NCBI GenBank assembly: GCA_905479595.1
Contig: CAJQND010000068.1
Location: 1-7,253 of the forward strand
DNA: 7,253 bases
Reading direction: 5' to 3'
Origin: an uncultured Hyphomicrobiales bacterium
GTDB taxonomy: Bacteria; Pseudomonadota; Alphaproteobacteria; Rhizobiales; CAJQND01
Shown: positions 1-6,371 of the stretch, one piece after another
Layout of the letters: each line of letters starts with the position of its first letter
Numbering within the stretch: the first letter of the stretch is position 1
The notes under the pieces: generated by a model
Seen by the model: only the letters and a program-made list of their open reading frames with translations
Databases searched by the model: none
What the model was told of the DNA's origin: nothing
Made by a program: the position numbers and the translations under genes

Positions 1-1
1 A

Positions 2-481
2 GGTGAAAAGTCTGCAGAGCTGGGAAACCACCGGCCACTGGATGTCGTTTGCGCAGAACTTGCAGGTGCCAAACGCCAGCTGGAAACCCTGCTCGGCGCA
101 CGCGCTTTGCCGGTATTGGTGCCCCCCTGGAACCGCATGGACAAAGCGCTTGCGGCAATCTTGCCAGCGTTGGGCTTTACCGGCCTTTCAGCTTTTGGAA
201 ACAGTTTCACTTCCCCCGTCCCGGCAGGCCTTACCGTGGCCAACACTCACCTCGACGTCATCGACTGGCGCGGCACGCGCGGGTGCAGGCCGCACGATGA
301 ATTGGTGGCAGAACTGGCGATGCACATTTTAACCCGGGGTCCTGCCGGGGATCCGATCGGTATCCTTACCCATCATCTGGTCCACGATGATGATGTCTGG
401 CAGTTTCTTGATGAACTCAGCGCACTTAGCGCACATCACCGGGGTGCACGTTGGGTTAATTCGTTCATCTGTGCAAAATAG
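2..481 (+). CDS. Polysaccharide deacetylase family protein, C-terminal part (5' end outside window)
   Basis: The reading frame is open from the left edge to a TAG stop, giving the last 159 residues of a protein that starts outside the window. The visible part reads like the C-terminus of an alphaproteobacterial polysaccharide deacetylase-family (NodB-like) protein. It has a GEKSAELG/HRP segment, then LVPPWNR, then NTHLDVIDWRG, and near the end GILTHHLVHDDDVWQFLD. Such proteins adopt a carbohydrate esterase 4-type barrel and are expected to remove acetyl groups from surface or cell-wall polysaccharide. The catalytic Asp and first metal-binding His pair would lie upstream and cannot be checked, so activity is unproven. 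A TTG at 107 could be mistaken for the start, but the conserved family sequence continues upstream of it. The gene converges on the membrane cyclase and overlaps its 3' end by 17 bp. Family assignment is fairly secure; the substrate is unknown. Confidence 0.78.
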   Translation, partial: GEKSAELGNHRPLDVVCAELAGAKRQLETLLGARALPVLVPPWNRMDKALAAILPALGFTGLSAFGNSFTSPVPAGLTVANTHLDVIDWRGTRGCRPHDELVAELAMHILTRGPAGDPIGILTHHLVHDDDVWQFLDELSALSAHHRGARWVNSFICAK

Positions 482-1844
482 CCAGCTCGCTTTCGCCTGG
501 AGTACCATCAATTGCGCTGCGCTGGAGTTCCGGCGGGTGCGGCGGCTCATATCCCTGATCTGTGGCAATACGCAATGTTTCACTGGTTGTCAGTGCCCGG
601 CAGGCGGCCACCTTGTTGTGTTTTTCAAGCTTCGCTGAAAGGTTTACCGCCGCACCGATAACCGTATATTCCAGGCGGTTCGCATCCCCCACCGCCCCAA
701 CGGCAATCGGACCTGATGCAACTGCCGCATTGATCATCTCCGGAGTGAAATTTTTCAGTGGGCCAATGGTGTCCCAGGTGTCTATATCGGCCATGATTGC
801 GTCCATGGCGCGCAAGGCATCAGCTGCATAGGTTTCACTCGGCACCAATGCGCCGAAGGTTGCCATGATTCCGTCGCCGAGAAATTTATCGATAGTACCG
901 CCATGGACTTGAATGATTGGCACAATCTGTTTTTGGTACGCCGCCAGAACCTTTATCACATCACCGGCGCGCATATCTGCCGCCATCGGGGTGAAACCAC
1001 GGATGTCGATATTCATGATCGCCGCTTCGCGGGTTGTCCCCTCACCGGCTGCAATGGCATCATCTGAACCTGTAATGCGCAAGGCGACAGATTGGTCAAA
1101 AAACCGTGATAAATCCCTTGCCGCCTCCTGTTCACTCGTTGCCGTAACAAGCAGTGCATGGGCGCGTTTCAATGCCAGGGTGAGAATGCCGGTCACCAGA
1201 ATAATGGAAATTATCTTATCGAGCTCCGCCCCGATCAACACCGAATTTGACGTGAGGTATTCCACATAATTACGGGTGATCATGGTGTTCTCCGGATCGA
1301 CCGTAATCACGTAAACCACCATGGCTATCCATCCAAGGGCAGCGGTGATACCCGCCGCGAGCACAAAGCGAGACTCAAATCTCAGCGCCCTGATGGCAAT
1401 AAAAATAAAAATGTAAAGTACCGTTGGTGCCTTGAGATAAAACGATGGCGGTTGCTGATACTGGACGTGAAAACTCCAGATCAGAACCATCAACAAACTC
1501 ATATCGAAAACAATCGATCCATAAACCGCCCAATTGGGAAGTCCACGGTTTAGCGCCCAATACAACCCGATTATGTTCAATACGAAGTACACTGCCAGGG
1601 CATATGGCACCGGCGAGAATGCCGTTCCCGCATCGGTTTTTGGTGAGATCAGATAGAGTATGGTCATGGTGGAGACCACTGTGAGCTGGATAACCCGTGC
1701 CAGCACTTCACTTGCCTGGTCCTGGTTCTCAATGGTGCGGGTAATGCGCTTTGGTAACTGAGTGCGCGCCTGTCGCGGCACCGCATTGGCCAATACCGCT
1801 TTCAGCTTTTGGCCAGTGCTTGGAATTTCCTGTAAGGCGGTCAT
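465..1844 (-). CDS. Six-helix membrane class III adenylate cyclase
   Basis: This 459-residue protein probably makes cAMP from ATP at the inner membrane. Residues 1-50 are polar and basic. About six hydrophobic helices follow (near 52-66, 81-97, 107-126, 139-154, 161-181 and 204-226), then a short linker with the cyclase-typical LSRFF stretch (245-249), then a class III catalytic domain at about 272-420. Metal-binding Asp280 (NIDIRGFT) and Asp324 (DKFLGDG) are present. Lys320 and Thr394 (EYTVIG) occupy the base-selecting positions and fit ATP with a class IIIb-type Thr. The transition-state Asn401 is present, but the usual Arg four residues later is Lys405. The ATG start is supported by GGAG five bases upstream. 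The gene lies 33 nt downstream of the metallohydrolase, so the two are probably cotranscribed. The membrane region has no sensor motif I recognise, so the stimulus is unknown. Cyclase identity is secure; adenylate rather than guanylate specificity is inferred. Confidence 0.93.
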   Translation of the reverse strand: MTALQEIPSTGQKLKAVLANAVPRQARTQLPKRITRTIENQDQASEVLARVIQLTVVSTMTILYLISPKTDAGTAFSPVPYALAVYFVLNIIGLYWALNRGLPNWAVYGSIVFDMSLLMVLIWSFHVQYQQPPSFYLKAPTVLYIFIFIAIRALRFESRFVLAAGITAALGWIAMVVYVITVDPENTMITRNYVEYLTSNSVLIGAELDKIISIILVTGILTLALKRAHALLVTATSEQEAARDLSRFFDQSVALRITGSDDAIAAGEGTTREAAIMNIDIRGFTPMAADMRAGDVIKVLAAYQKQIVPIIQVHGGTIDKFLGDGIMATFGALVPSETYAADALRAMDAIMADIDTWDTIGPLKNFTPEMINAAVASGPIAVGAVGDANRLEYTVIGAAVNLSAKLEKHNKVAACRALTTSETLRIATDQGYEPPHPPELQRSAIDGTPGESELAILHR

Positions 1845-1877
1845 GGTCGCTCCGGTTTTCGGGGTTAGGTCCCACGT

Positions 1878-2708
1878 TTACGGCGCGATAAGGGTTCCTT
1901 CCCGCGCCACACTGGATCCTGCAAAGAGTTGTTTTGCCGCCACTTCAAGCGTACGCAAGTTGGCGTCACTCATGGCAGGCATATGATGGAAAATAACGTA
2001 TTTTTTCACATTTGCCGCTTCACAAAGCCGTGCGCCTTCCTGCCAGGTCGAATGCCCAAACCCGGCATATTGGGCAAAGTTGTCGTCGCTGAATGTAGCG
2101 TCGTAAATCATCACATCAGCGTTTTCAATAAGCTCCAGAATGGCCTCGTCAGGATAACCGGGTACGTGTTCGGTATCGGTGACATAGCAGATTGACTTGC
2201 CTTCATATTCCACCCGGTAGCCAACCGCACCGCCAGGATGGTTTAAAGCAGCCGTTTTGATGAAAATGCCATCACCAAGATCAAGCGTGGTTTTGGGTTT
2301 GAAATCCTTGTAACCCAAATGCGCATGGAAAATCTTCGGCGGCACCGGGAAAAAGGGTGGCTTCATAAAAGCTTCAAACATCGCCTGTGCCGGCCATTCC
2401 CCACTGGAATGCCCAGCCCAGACACGCACTTGGGTATCGGCGCGGTAAAACGGTGCAAAAAATGGCAACCCGCCAATGTGATCGTAGTGGCAATGGGTGA
2501 AAAACATATCAAGACTGTGAACGTTCTCAGCCGCCAGCTGATTGCCCAACGGACGAATGCCGGAACCTGCATCGAAGACCAGAATGCGCTTGCCACACCT
2601 GATTTCAATACAAGGCGTATTGCCGCCAAATTCAATCGTATCAGGCCCAGGCGTTGGAAGGCTGCCACGAACCCCCCAAAACTTCACAAAAAACTGCTCT
2701 TGTGCCAT
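1878..2708 (-). CDS. MBL-fold metallohydrolase, possible cyclic-nucleotide phosphodiesterase
   Basis: This 276-residue soluble protein belongs to the metallo-beta-lactamase fold superfamily, in the RNase Z/PhnP-like branch judging by its motifs. The N-terminus has FWGVRGSLPTPG and a GGNTPC turn. The metal site is complete: His72, His74, Asp76 and His77 in HCHYDHIGG, His157 in NHPGGAVGYR, Asp178 in YVTDTEH, and a C-terminal His219 (GHSTW) and His241/His242 (FHHMP). Length is normal and there is no signal peptide, so it should act in the cytoplasm as a two-metal hydrolase, probably on a phosphodiester. It is the first gene of a two-gene unit with the membrane cyclase, 33 nt apart. Class II cyclic-nucleotide phosphodiesterases share the HxHxDH scaffold, so cAMP breakdown is an attractive role, but this is inference from context. 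Other phosphodiesters are equally possible. The ATG start has purine-rich AGGGACAGGG just upstream. Confidence 0.88.
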   Translation of the reverse strand: MAQEQFFVKFWGVRGSLPTPGPDTIEFGGNTPCIEIRCGKRILVFDAGSGIRPLGNQLAAENVHSLDMFFTHCHYDHIGGLPFFAPFYRADTQVRVWAGHSSGEWPAQAMFEAFMKPPFFPVPPKIFHAHLGYKDFKPKTTLDLGDGIFIKTAALNHPGGAVGYRVEYEGKSICYVTDTEHVPGYPDEAILELIENADVMIYDATFSDDNFAQYAGFGHSTWQEGARLCEAANVKKYVIFHHMPAMSDANLRTLEVAAKQLFAGSSVAREGTLIAP

Positions 2709-2893
2709 TTCCCTGTCCCTTTTGCCCGCAACGCGCCAGGCCCCCTTAAGTTTAGCCTATTGTTGCGCAGAATGATAATAAATCACCACACGTTGTTTGG
2801 AATATTCACACCCACGGTAAACATGCCCTGTTGACGAACCCATTGGCGTTTGGTCTTGTCCGCACGTTCCAGCTGGGATGAAAGGAATTAGGC
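2709..2893. promoter_or_regulatory. Divergent intergenic region between the metallohydrolase and ugd
   Basis: This 185-nt gap separates two divergent starts and must hold the leftward promoter of the metallohydrolase/cyclase unit and the rightward promoter of ugd. For ugd there is a TTGACG at 2831-2836, with a weak -10-like TCTTGT (2854-2859) 17 nt further on. For the leftward unit the AT-rich stretch at 2773-2783 reads TATTAT on the minus strand (2775-2780), without a convincing -35. An 8-bp palindrome GAATATTC lies at 2800-2807. The ugd ribosome site is AAGGA at 2882-2886, seven bases before its ATG. Promoter assignments are pattern matches only; the existence of a divergent control region is solid. 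Confidence 0.5.
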
Positions 2894-4216
2894 ATGAAAA
2901 TTGCCATGATCGGCAGTGGTTATGTGGGCCTTGTATCAGGCGCATGTTTTTCAGAGTTCGGGTTCTCCGTCACGTGCGTTGACCTGGATGGCAACAAGGT
3001 TGCGAGGCTTCGCGCCGGGGATATCCCGATATACGAGCCCGGTCTTGATCAACTGGTGGCCACCAACATGGCGCAGGGGCGCTTGTCGTTCACCACTGAT
3101 CTGAAAACCACCGTCGCAGAAGCAGACGTTGTGTTCATTGCCGTCGGCACACCGGGGCGACGTGATAATGGCGCAGTGGAAATGGGATATGTGGACCAGG
3201 CGGTAAAAGACATTGCCCAGGCGATTGACGGCTTCACCGTCGTGGTAACCAAATCTACCGTACCCGTCGGCACGGCGCGACGGCTTGCTGCAATGATCAA
3301 AGAAACCAACCCCGCAGCCGATTTTGCCATGGCGGCTAATCCGGAGTTTTTGCGTGAAGGTTCGGCAATTGAAGACTTCATGCGCCCGGACCGGGTGATC
3401 ATCGGGGTTGAGGATGAGAGGGCGCGAAATGGCATGGGCCAGCTTTACCGGCCCCTTTCATTGCGCGACGCGCCAGTTATTTTCACCAGTTTCGAAACCG
3501 CTGAATTGATCAAATACGCAACCAACGCCTTTCTTGCCACCCGCATCAGTTTCATCAACGAACTTTCTGACCTGTGCGAAACGGTTGGTGCAAACATTAC
3601 TGAAGTTGCCGATGCCTTGGGTCGCGACGGGCGCATTGGCCCCAAATACCTGCACACCGGGCCAGCTTACGGTGGTTCCTGTTTTCCTAAAGACACCCGG
3701 GCTCTGGCCGCAATTGGCCGCGAGGCAGGGTCGGTAATGCAGATTATCGAAGCCACAATTGCGGTGAACGAAGAGCGAAAACAGCTCATGATCGACAAGA
3801 TCCGCACCTGCCTCGGGGGCGAGGTGAAAGGTTTGAAAGTCGCGGTACTGGGCATCAGTTTCAAACCAAATACCGACGACATCCGCGAAGCTCCTGCACT
3901 GTCTATTATCCCGGCATTGCAGGCAGAAGGCGCAAACATCCGTGCCCATGATCCAGTTGCCATGGCAGCGGCAAACGATGCATTGCCTGAGGTAACATGG
4001 TGCGAAAACCCATACGACGCTGCGCAGGATGCTGATGCAGTGATTATCCTGACCGAATGGAATGTCTATCGCGGCCTTGATCTCGCCAGGCTGGCGCAGA
4101 ACATGCAAGCGCCGGTTATGGTTGATTTACGCAATATTTTCACTCTTGAGGAAATGGCAGGAACCCCGTTCCACTACCATTCTCTGGGGCGGCCCAAGGC
4201 TGGGCCAGCGCATTAA
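2894..4216 (+). CDS. ugd: UDP-glucose 6-dehydrogenase
   Basis: This 440-residue enzyme oxidises UDP-glucose to UDP-glucuronate with two NAD+ in the cytoplasm, supplying sugar precursors for capsule, exopolysaccharide or glycolipid. The N-terminal Rossmann domain starts with GSGYVGLVSGACFSEFG (7-23) and carries VGTP (84-87) and NPEFLREG (149-156). The central dimerisation region has ETAELIKYATNAFLA (201-215) with Lys207 and Asn211. The catalytic thiol is Cys263 in GPAYGGSCFPKD, with Asp267 after it. The C-terminal UDP-binding domain has GISFKPNTDDIREAP (320-334). All expected catalytic residues are present and the length is typical of bacterial Ugd. The ATG start has AAGGA seven bases upstream. 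The gene stands alone on its strand between two leftward cyclase operons, and its TAA stop shares bases with the stop of the ferredoxin-cyclase gene. The particular polysaccharide served is not visible here. Confidence 0.97.
   Translation: MKIAMIGSGYVGLVSGACFSEFGFSVTCVDLDGNKVARLRAGDIPIYEPGLDQLVATNMAQGRLSFTTDLKTTVAEADVVFIAVGTPGRRDNGAVEMGYVDQAVKDIAQAIDGFTVVVTKSTVPVGTARRLAAMIKETNPAADFAMAANPEFLREGSAIEDFMRPDRVIIGVEDERARNGMGQLYRPLSLRDAPVIFTSFETAELIKYATNAFLATRISFINELSDLCETVGANITEVADALGRDGRIGPKYLHTGPAYGGSCFPKDTRALAAIGREAGSVMQIIEATIAVNEERKQLMIDKIRTCLGGEVKGLKVAVLGISFKPNTDDIREAPALSIIPALQAEGANIRAHDPVAMAAANDALPEVTWCENPYDAAQDADAVIILTEWNVYRGLDLARLAQNMQAPVMVDLRNIFTLEEMAGTPFHYHSLGRPKAGPAH
4191..4206. other. 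GC-rich hairpin at the ugd / cyclase convergent ends
   Basis: A perfect 6-bp inverted repeat, GGCCCA and TGGGCC, is separated by a four-base loop. It lies in the last codons of ugd and begins seven bases past the stop of the leftward cyclase gene. There is no T-run after it on either strand, so it is not a classical intrinsic terminator. It may slow polymerase between the convergent genes, or it may simply reflect coding sequence. Confidence 0.25.
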
Positions 4217-5871
4217 TCGGGAGCGGGCGCTGAAAGCGCGCGGGCAAACTTGGCGACTTTAATTTTTGCCTTTTTGCCTTTCACGTTGATGCTCGCCTGA
4301 TCCTTTCTTTTCAAAGCCATACCGGCTTCAAGCATGGTGGCCGAAGAAATAACCAGTTGCGCTTCAAGATCCTTGCACGAGGCTTCAAGCCTGCTTGCCG
4401 TGTTCACCGTATCGCCCAGAGCGGTGATGCGTTGCGAAGCGCCGCGCCGGTCTGAAATACCAACCCGGCCCAGGATCGCAGGGCCTGTATGCAGGCCAAT
4501 GCCGATTTCCAGCGGCTTGGGCAAATCGCTGGCCAAGGTGCGGTTGAGCGCATCAAGCACCCCGCCCATGGCGCGCGCGCCGCGCACAGCATCACGTGCA
4601 CCTTCATCTGATGGCTGGCCCATGCCAAACAGCGCCATAATCCCATCGCCGATAAACTTGTCCACATATCCACCGGAATCTTCAATCGCTGCACTCATCT
4701 GACCAAGATACTGGTTGAGCAGAAACACCACGTCATATGGCAAACGGGCCTCCGACATGGCGGTAAATCCACGCAAATCGGCAAACATGACCGTCACCGT
4801 TTGCTCGACGCCCCAAGTGTATTCATCATGGTTGACTGCATCGGTGGGACGCACGCGCTGGGCGGGCAGCAAGGTCGCAATCTTCAGATCACTCGACGGG
4901 TGCACCTGGCAGGCAAGGCGCACTGCCTCACCTGCACCTACCCGCGCAAGCACGGTTTTTTCCATCTCGCTCGGCGGCTCGAGATCATCAATTCCTTCCA
5001 GCACCCGCACGCGGCAGGTAGAACAGCGCGCCCGCCCGCCACACACGCTGGCATGGGGGATGTGCCAGATACGACTGATCTCCAGCAAACTTGGCCCGGT
5101 GCCGGTAATCACCTCAGCGCCATCCGCATAAGACACCTTAATGCGCGGCCGCACCCGGGCAATTATGGCGCGGATAATACGGAAAACCACAAGTGCGCCA
5201 ACAACCCCTACCGCCCCCCAGAACGCCCAATCCATGGTGGCGCGGATCGATACCAGTTGTTCTGCGGTAAACGGGTTTATGAATTCCACTGTGTGGCGCA
5301 CATCACGCCCAGCCACTGAAAATCCCGCATAGGCAAGGGCTGGCACCAACACCGCCAGGCCGAGAAACAGACCCTGCCAGCGCGCATACCACGGCTTGAG
5401 CCGCAACCAGAAATGCAAGCCAATGCAGCCATGGGTCCATACCAACAACATAAGCGCTGCCTGGCGCCAGGCATCACCTGGCCACATCACCCACAACGCA
5501 TAGGCATAGTTGTCATCGACGCCGTATAGCTCATGACCAATGCGGGTGCCGATAATGTGGCGGAAAAGCAGGAACGGGATCGCCAGGCCAAAAAACAATT
5601 GCACCATTTCCCAGCCGCTCATCTGCAAGCTGCGGCGTTGTGCAATTTTGTAAAAAGCCAGACCCACATGCACCACCAGTGCCGCGCACAAGATCGTCGT
5701 GCCGAGAGTGGAACGGGTTACCGCAATGCGCATGGTGCGAAACGCTTCCATGGCGTCGATGGAAACAAGGCCCAGAGCGTGGTTGAGAAAATGCGTTAAA
5801 GCAAAGGAAAAAAGCACAATGCCGGAGTAAAGCCGCATCCGTTGGATTGTCGGCCTGGCCAGCAAATTCAA
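4213..5871 (-). CDS. Membrane cytochrome b-like / [2Fe-2S] ferredoxin / adenylate cyclase fusion
   Basis: This 552-residue inner-membrane protein probably makes cAMP under redox control. Helices lie near 13-33, 57-76, 90-107, 139-156, 167-186 and 213-238. His27, His68, His105 and His147 fall one each in the first four, like the haem ligands of succinate dehydrogenase cytochrome b. Residues about 241-335 form a ferredoxin domain with Cys277, Cys283, Cys286 and Cys321 (CX5CX2C...C, adrenodoxin-like spacing). The class III cyclase domain (about 355-520) is intact: metal ligands Asp365 and Asp409, Lys405 and Thr483 for adenine, transition-state Asn490 and Arg494. The likely start is TTG, overlapping the stop of the receptor gene in TTGA, which suggests translational coupling. 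An ATG at codon 12 (5838) is an alternative; neither has a clear ribosome site. The ferredoxin and cyclase assignments are firm; haem binding is inferred. Confidence 0.93.
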   Translation of the reverse strand: MNLLARPTIQRMRLYSGIVLFSFALTHFLNHALGLVSIDAMEAFRTMRIAVTRSTLGTTILCAALVVHVGLAFYKIAQRRSLQMSGWEMVQLFFGLAIPFLLFRHIIGTRIGHELYGVDDNYAYALWVMWPGDAWRQAALMLLVWTHGCIGLHFWLRLKPWYARWQGLFLGLAVLVPALAYAGFSVAGRDVRHTVEFINPFTAEQLVSIRATMDWAFWGAVGVVGALVVFRIIRAIIARVRPRIKVSYADGAEVITGTGPSLLEISRIWHIPHASVCGGRARCSTCRVRVLEGIDDLEPPSEMEKTVLARVGAGEAVRLACQVHPSSDLKIATLLPAQRVRPTDAVNHDEYTWGVEQTVTVMFADLRGFTAMSEARLPYDVVFLLNQYLGQMSAAIEDSGGYVDKFIGDGIMALFGMGQPSDEGARDAVRGARAMGGVLDALNRTLASDLPKPLEIGIGLHTGPAILGRVGISDRRGASQRITALGDTVNTASRLEASCKDLEAQLVISSATMLEAGMALKRKDQASINVKGKKAKIKVAKFARALSAPAPD

Positions 5872-6335
5872 ATACCAGCTTGGCGGAGCTTTTCGCGGGA
5901 ATTGGCTAAATCAGCCGATGTTTTCACGAGGCGGTCCGCCAGTTCACGCATCACTTCAATGCTCATTTCAGGAAATTCCGCCATGAGACGGATGAAGTGT
6001 TCCTTGCTCACCTTCAGGGTTTCAAGTTGGGACTTTGCCCGAATGGTAGCTGTTCGCGGCACATCACACAAAATGGCAATTTCACCTACAAAATCATTGC
6101 GGCCAACCGTTGCGAGAATAATTTCCCCGGCGGAGGCATCAACAATAACATCAGCCTCACCTTCCATGATCACATAAGCGGCGTCGCCCTCATCGCCCTG
6201 CTTGAAAACGGACTGACCATCTTCAAAGACAATGCGTTCTGAGGTGAAAGCAAGCAATTTAAGTTTTGTCGGGTCGATCTGTGCAAATAGCGGTATGCGC
6301 CGCAGCAGATCAACTTCATCAGATAACGAAGACAC
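5868..6335 (-). CDS. Stand-alone cyclic-nucleotide-binding domain protein
   Basis: This 155-residue cytoplasmic protein consists of one CRP-like cyclic-nucleotide-binding domain with no DNA-binding helix-turn-helix. Numbering from the GTG start, LLRRIPLFAQID opens the domain and FKQGDEGDAAYVIMEGE forms the middle of the barrel. The phosphate-binding cassette is FVGEIAILCDVPRTATI, with Glu85 for the ribose hydroxyl and Arg94 for the cyclic phosphate, both present, so ligand binding is likely. The C-terminus (about 110-155) is a long polar helix that could be the lid and a partner contact. A TTG at 6350 would add five residues, but it overlaps a strong GGAGG (6344-6348) placed eight bases before the GTG, so I chose the GTG. 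The gene lies 36 nt downstream of the ABC gene and its stop overlaps the cyclase start. It is probably the effector for cAMP made next door; its output partner is unknown. Confidence 0.9.
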   Translation of the reverse strand: MSSLSDEVDLLRRIPLFAQIDPTKLKLLAFTSERIVFEDGQSVFKQGDEGDAAYVIMEGEADVIVDASAGEIILATVGRNDFVGEIAILCDVPRTATIRAKSQLETLKVSKEHFIRLMAEFPEMSIEVMRELADRLVKTSADLANSREKLRQAGI

Positions 6336-6339
6336 TTTT

Positions 6340-6348
6340 AATTCCTCC
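6340..6348 (-). promoter_or_regulatory. Strong Shine-Dalgarno that fixes the start of the cNMP-binding protein
   Basis: The minus strand reads GGAGGAATT and then AAAA before a GTG at 6335. The GGAGG core is an excellent ribosome site at ideal spacing for this GTG. It overlaps the upstream TTG candidate at 6350, which therefore cannot use it. This supports the shorter protein. Confidence 0.7.
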
Positions 6349-6371
6349 AATTGGTACTCTATTCACCCTGC

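Noticed and set aside
329..360. GC-rich inverted-looking stretch (CCCGGGG, GCCGGGGATCC) as a possible terminator
   Set aside because: It lies inside the conserved coding sequence of the deacetylase, is imperfect and has no T-run.
107..481. A complete small gene starting at TTG 107
   Set aside because: The frame is open to the left edge and the upstream residues (GEKSAELG, HRP) continue the deacetylase family pattern, so this is an internal codon of a truncated gene.
2790..2815. A CRP-like operator in the divergent intergenic region, prompted by TCACA at 2806-2810 and the palindrome GAATATTC
   Set aside because: Only one half matches TGTGA-N6-TCACA; the opposite half reads GTTTG, so the symmetry a CRP dimer needs is missing.
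2319..2834. A 171-codon rightward open frame antisense to the metallohydrolase
   Set aside because: It lies almost wholly opposite a gene with a complete metal-site motif set, its translation is basic and low in recognisable motifs, and it has no credible ribosome site.
3458..4108. A 216-codon leftward open frame antisense to ugd
   Set aside because: The ugd frame shows every catalytic motif; the antisense translation is Cys/His-rich without domain pattern, as expected of a shadow frame.
4801..5319. A 172-codon rightward frame opposite the ferredoxin domain of the cyclase gene
   Set aside because: The minus-strand frame carries the Cys cluster and continuous domain structure. The plus-strand frame has no recognisable motif.
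5868..6350. The cNMP-binding protein as a CRP/FNR transcription factor
   Set aside because: It ends about 45 residues after the phosphate-binding cassette region, in a single polar helix; no helix-turn-helix follows, and the next gene starts immediately.
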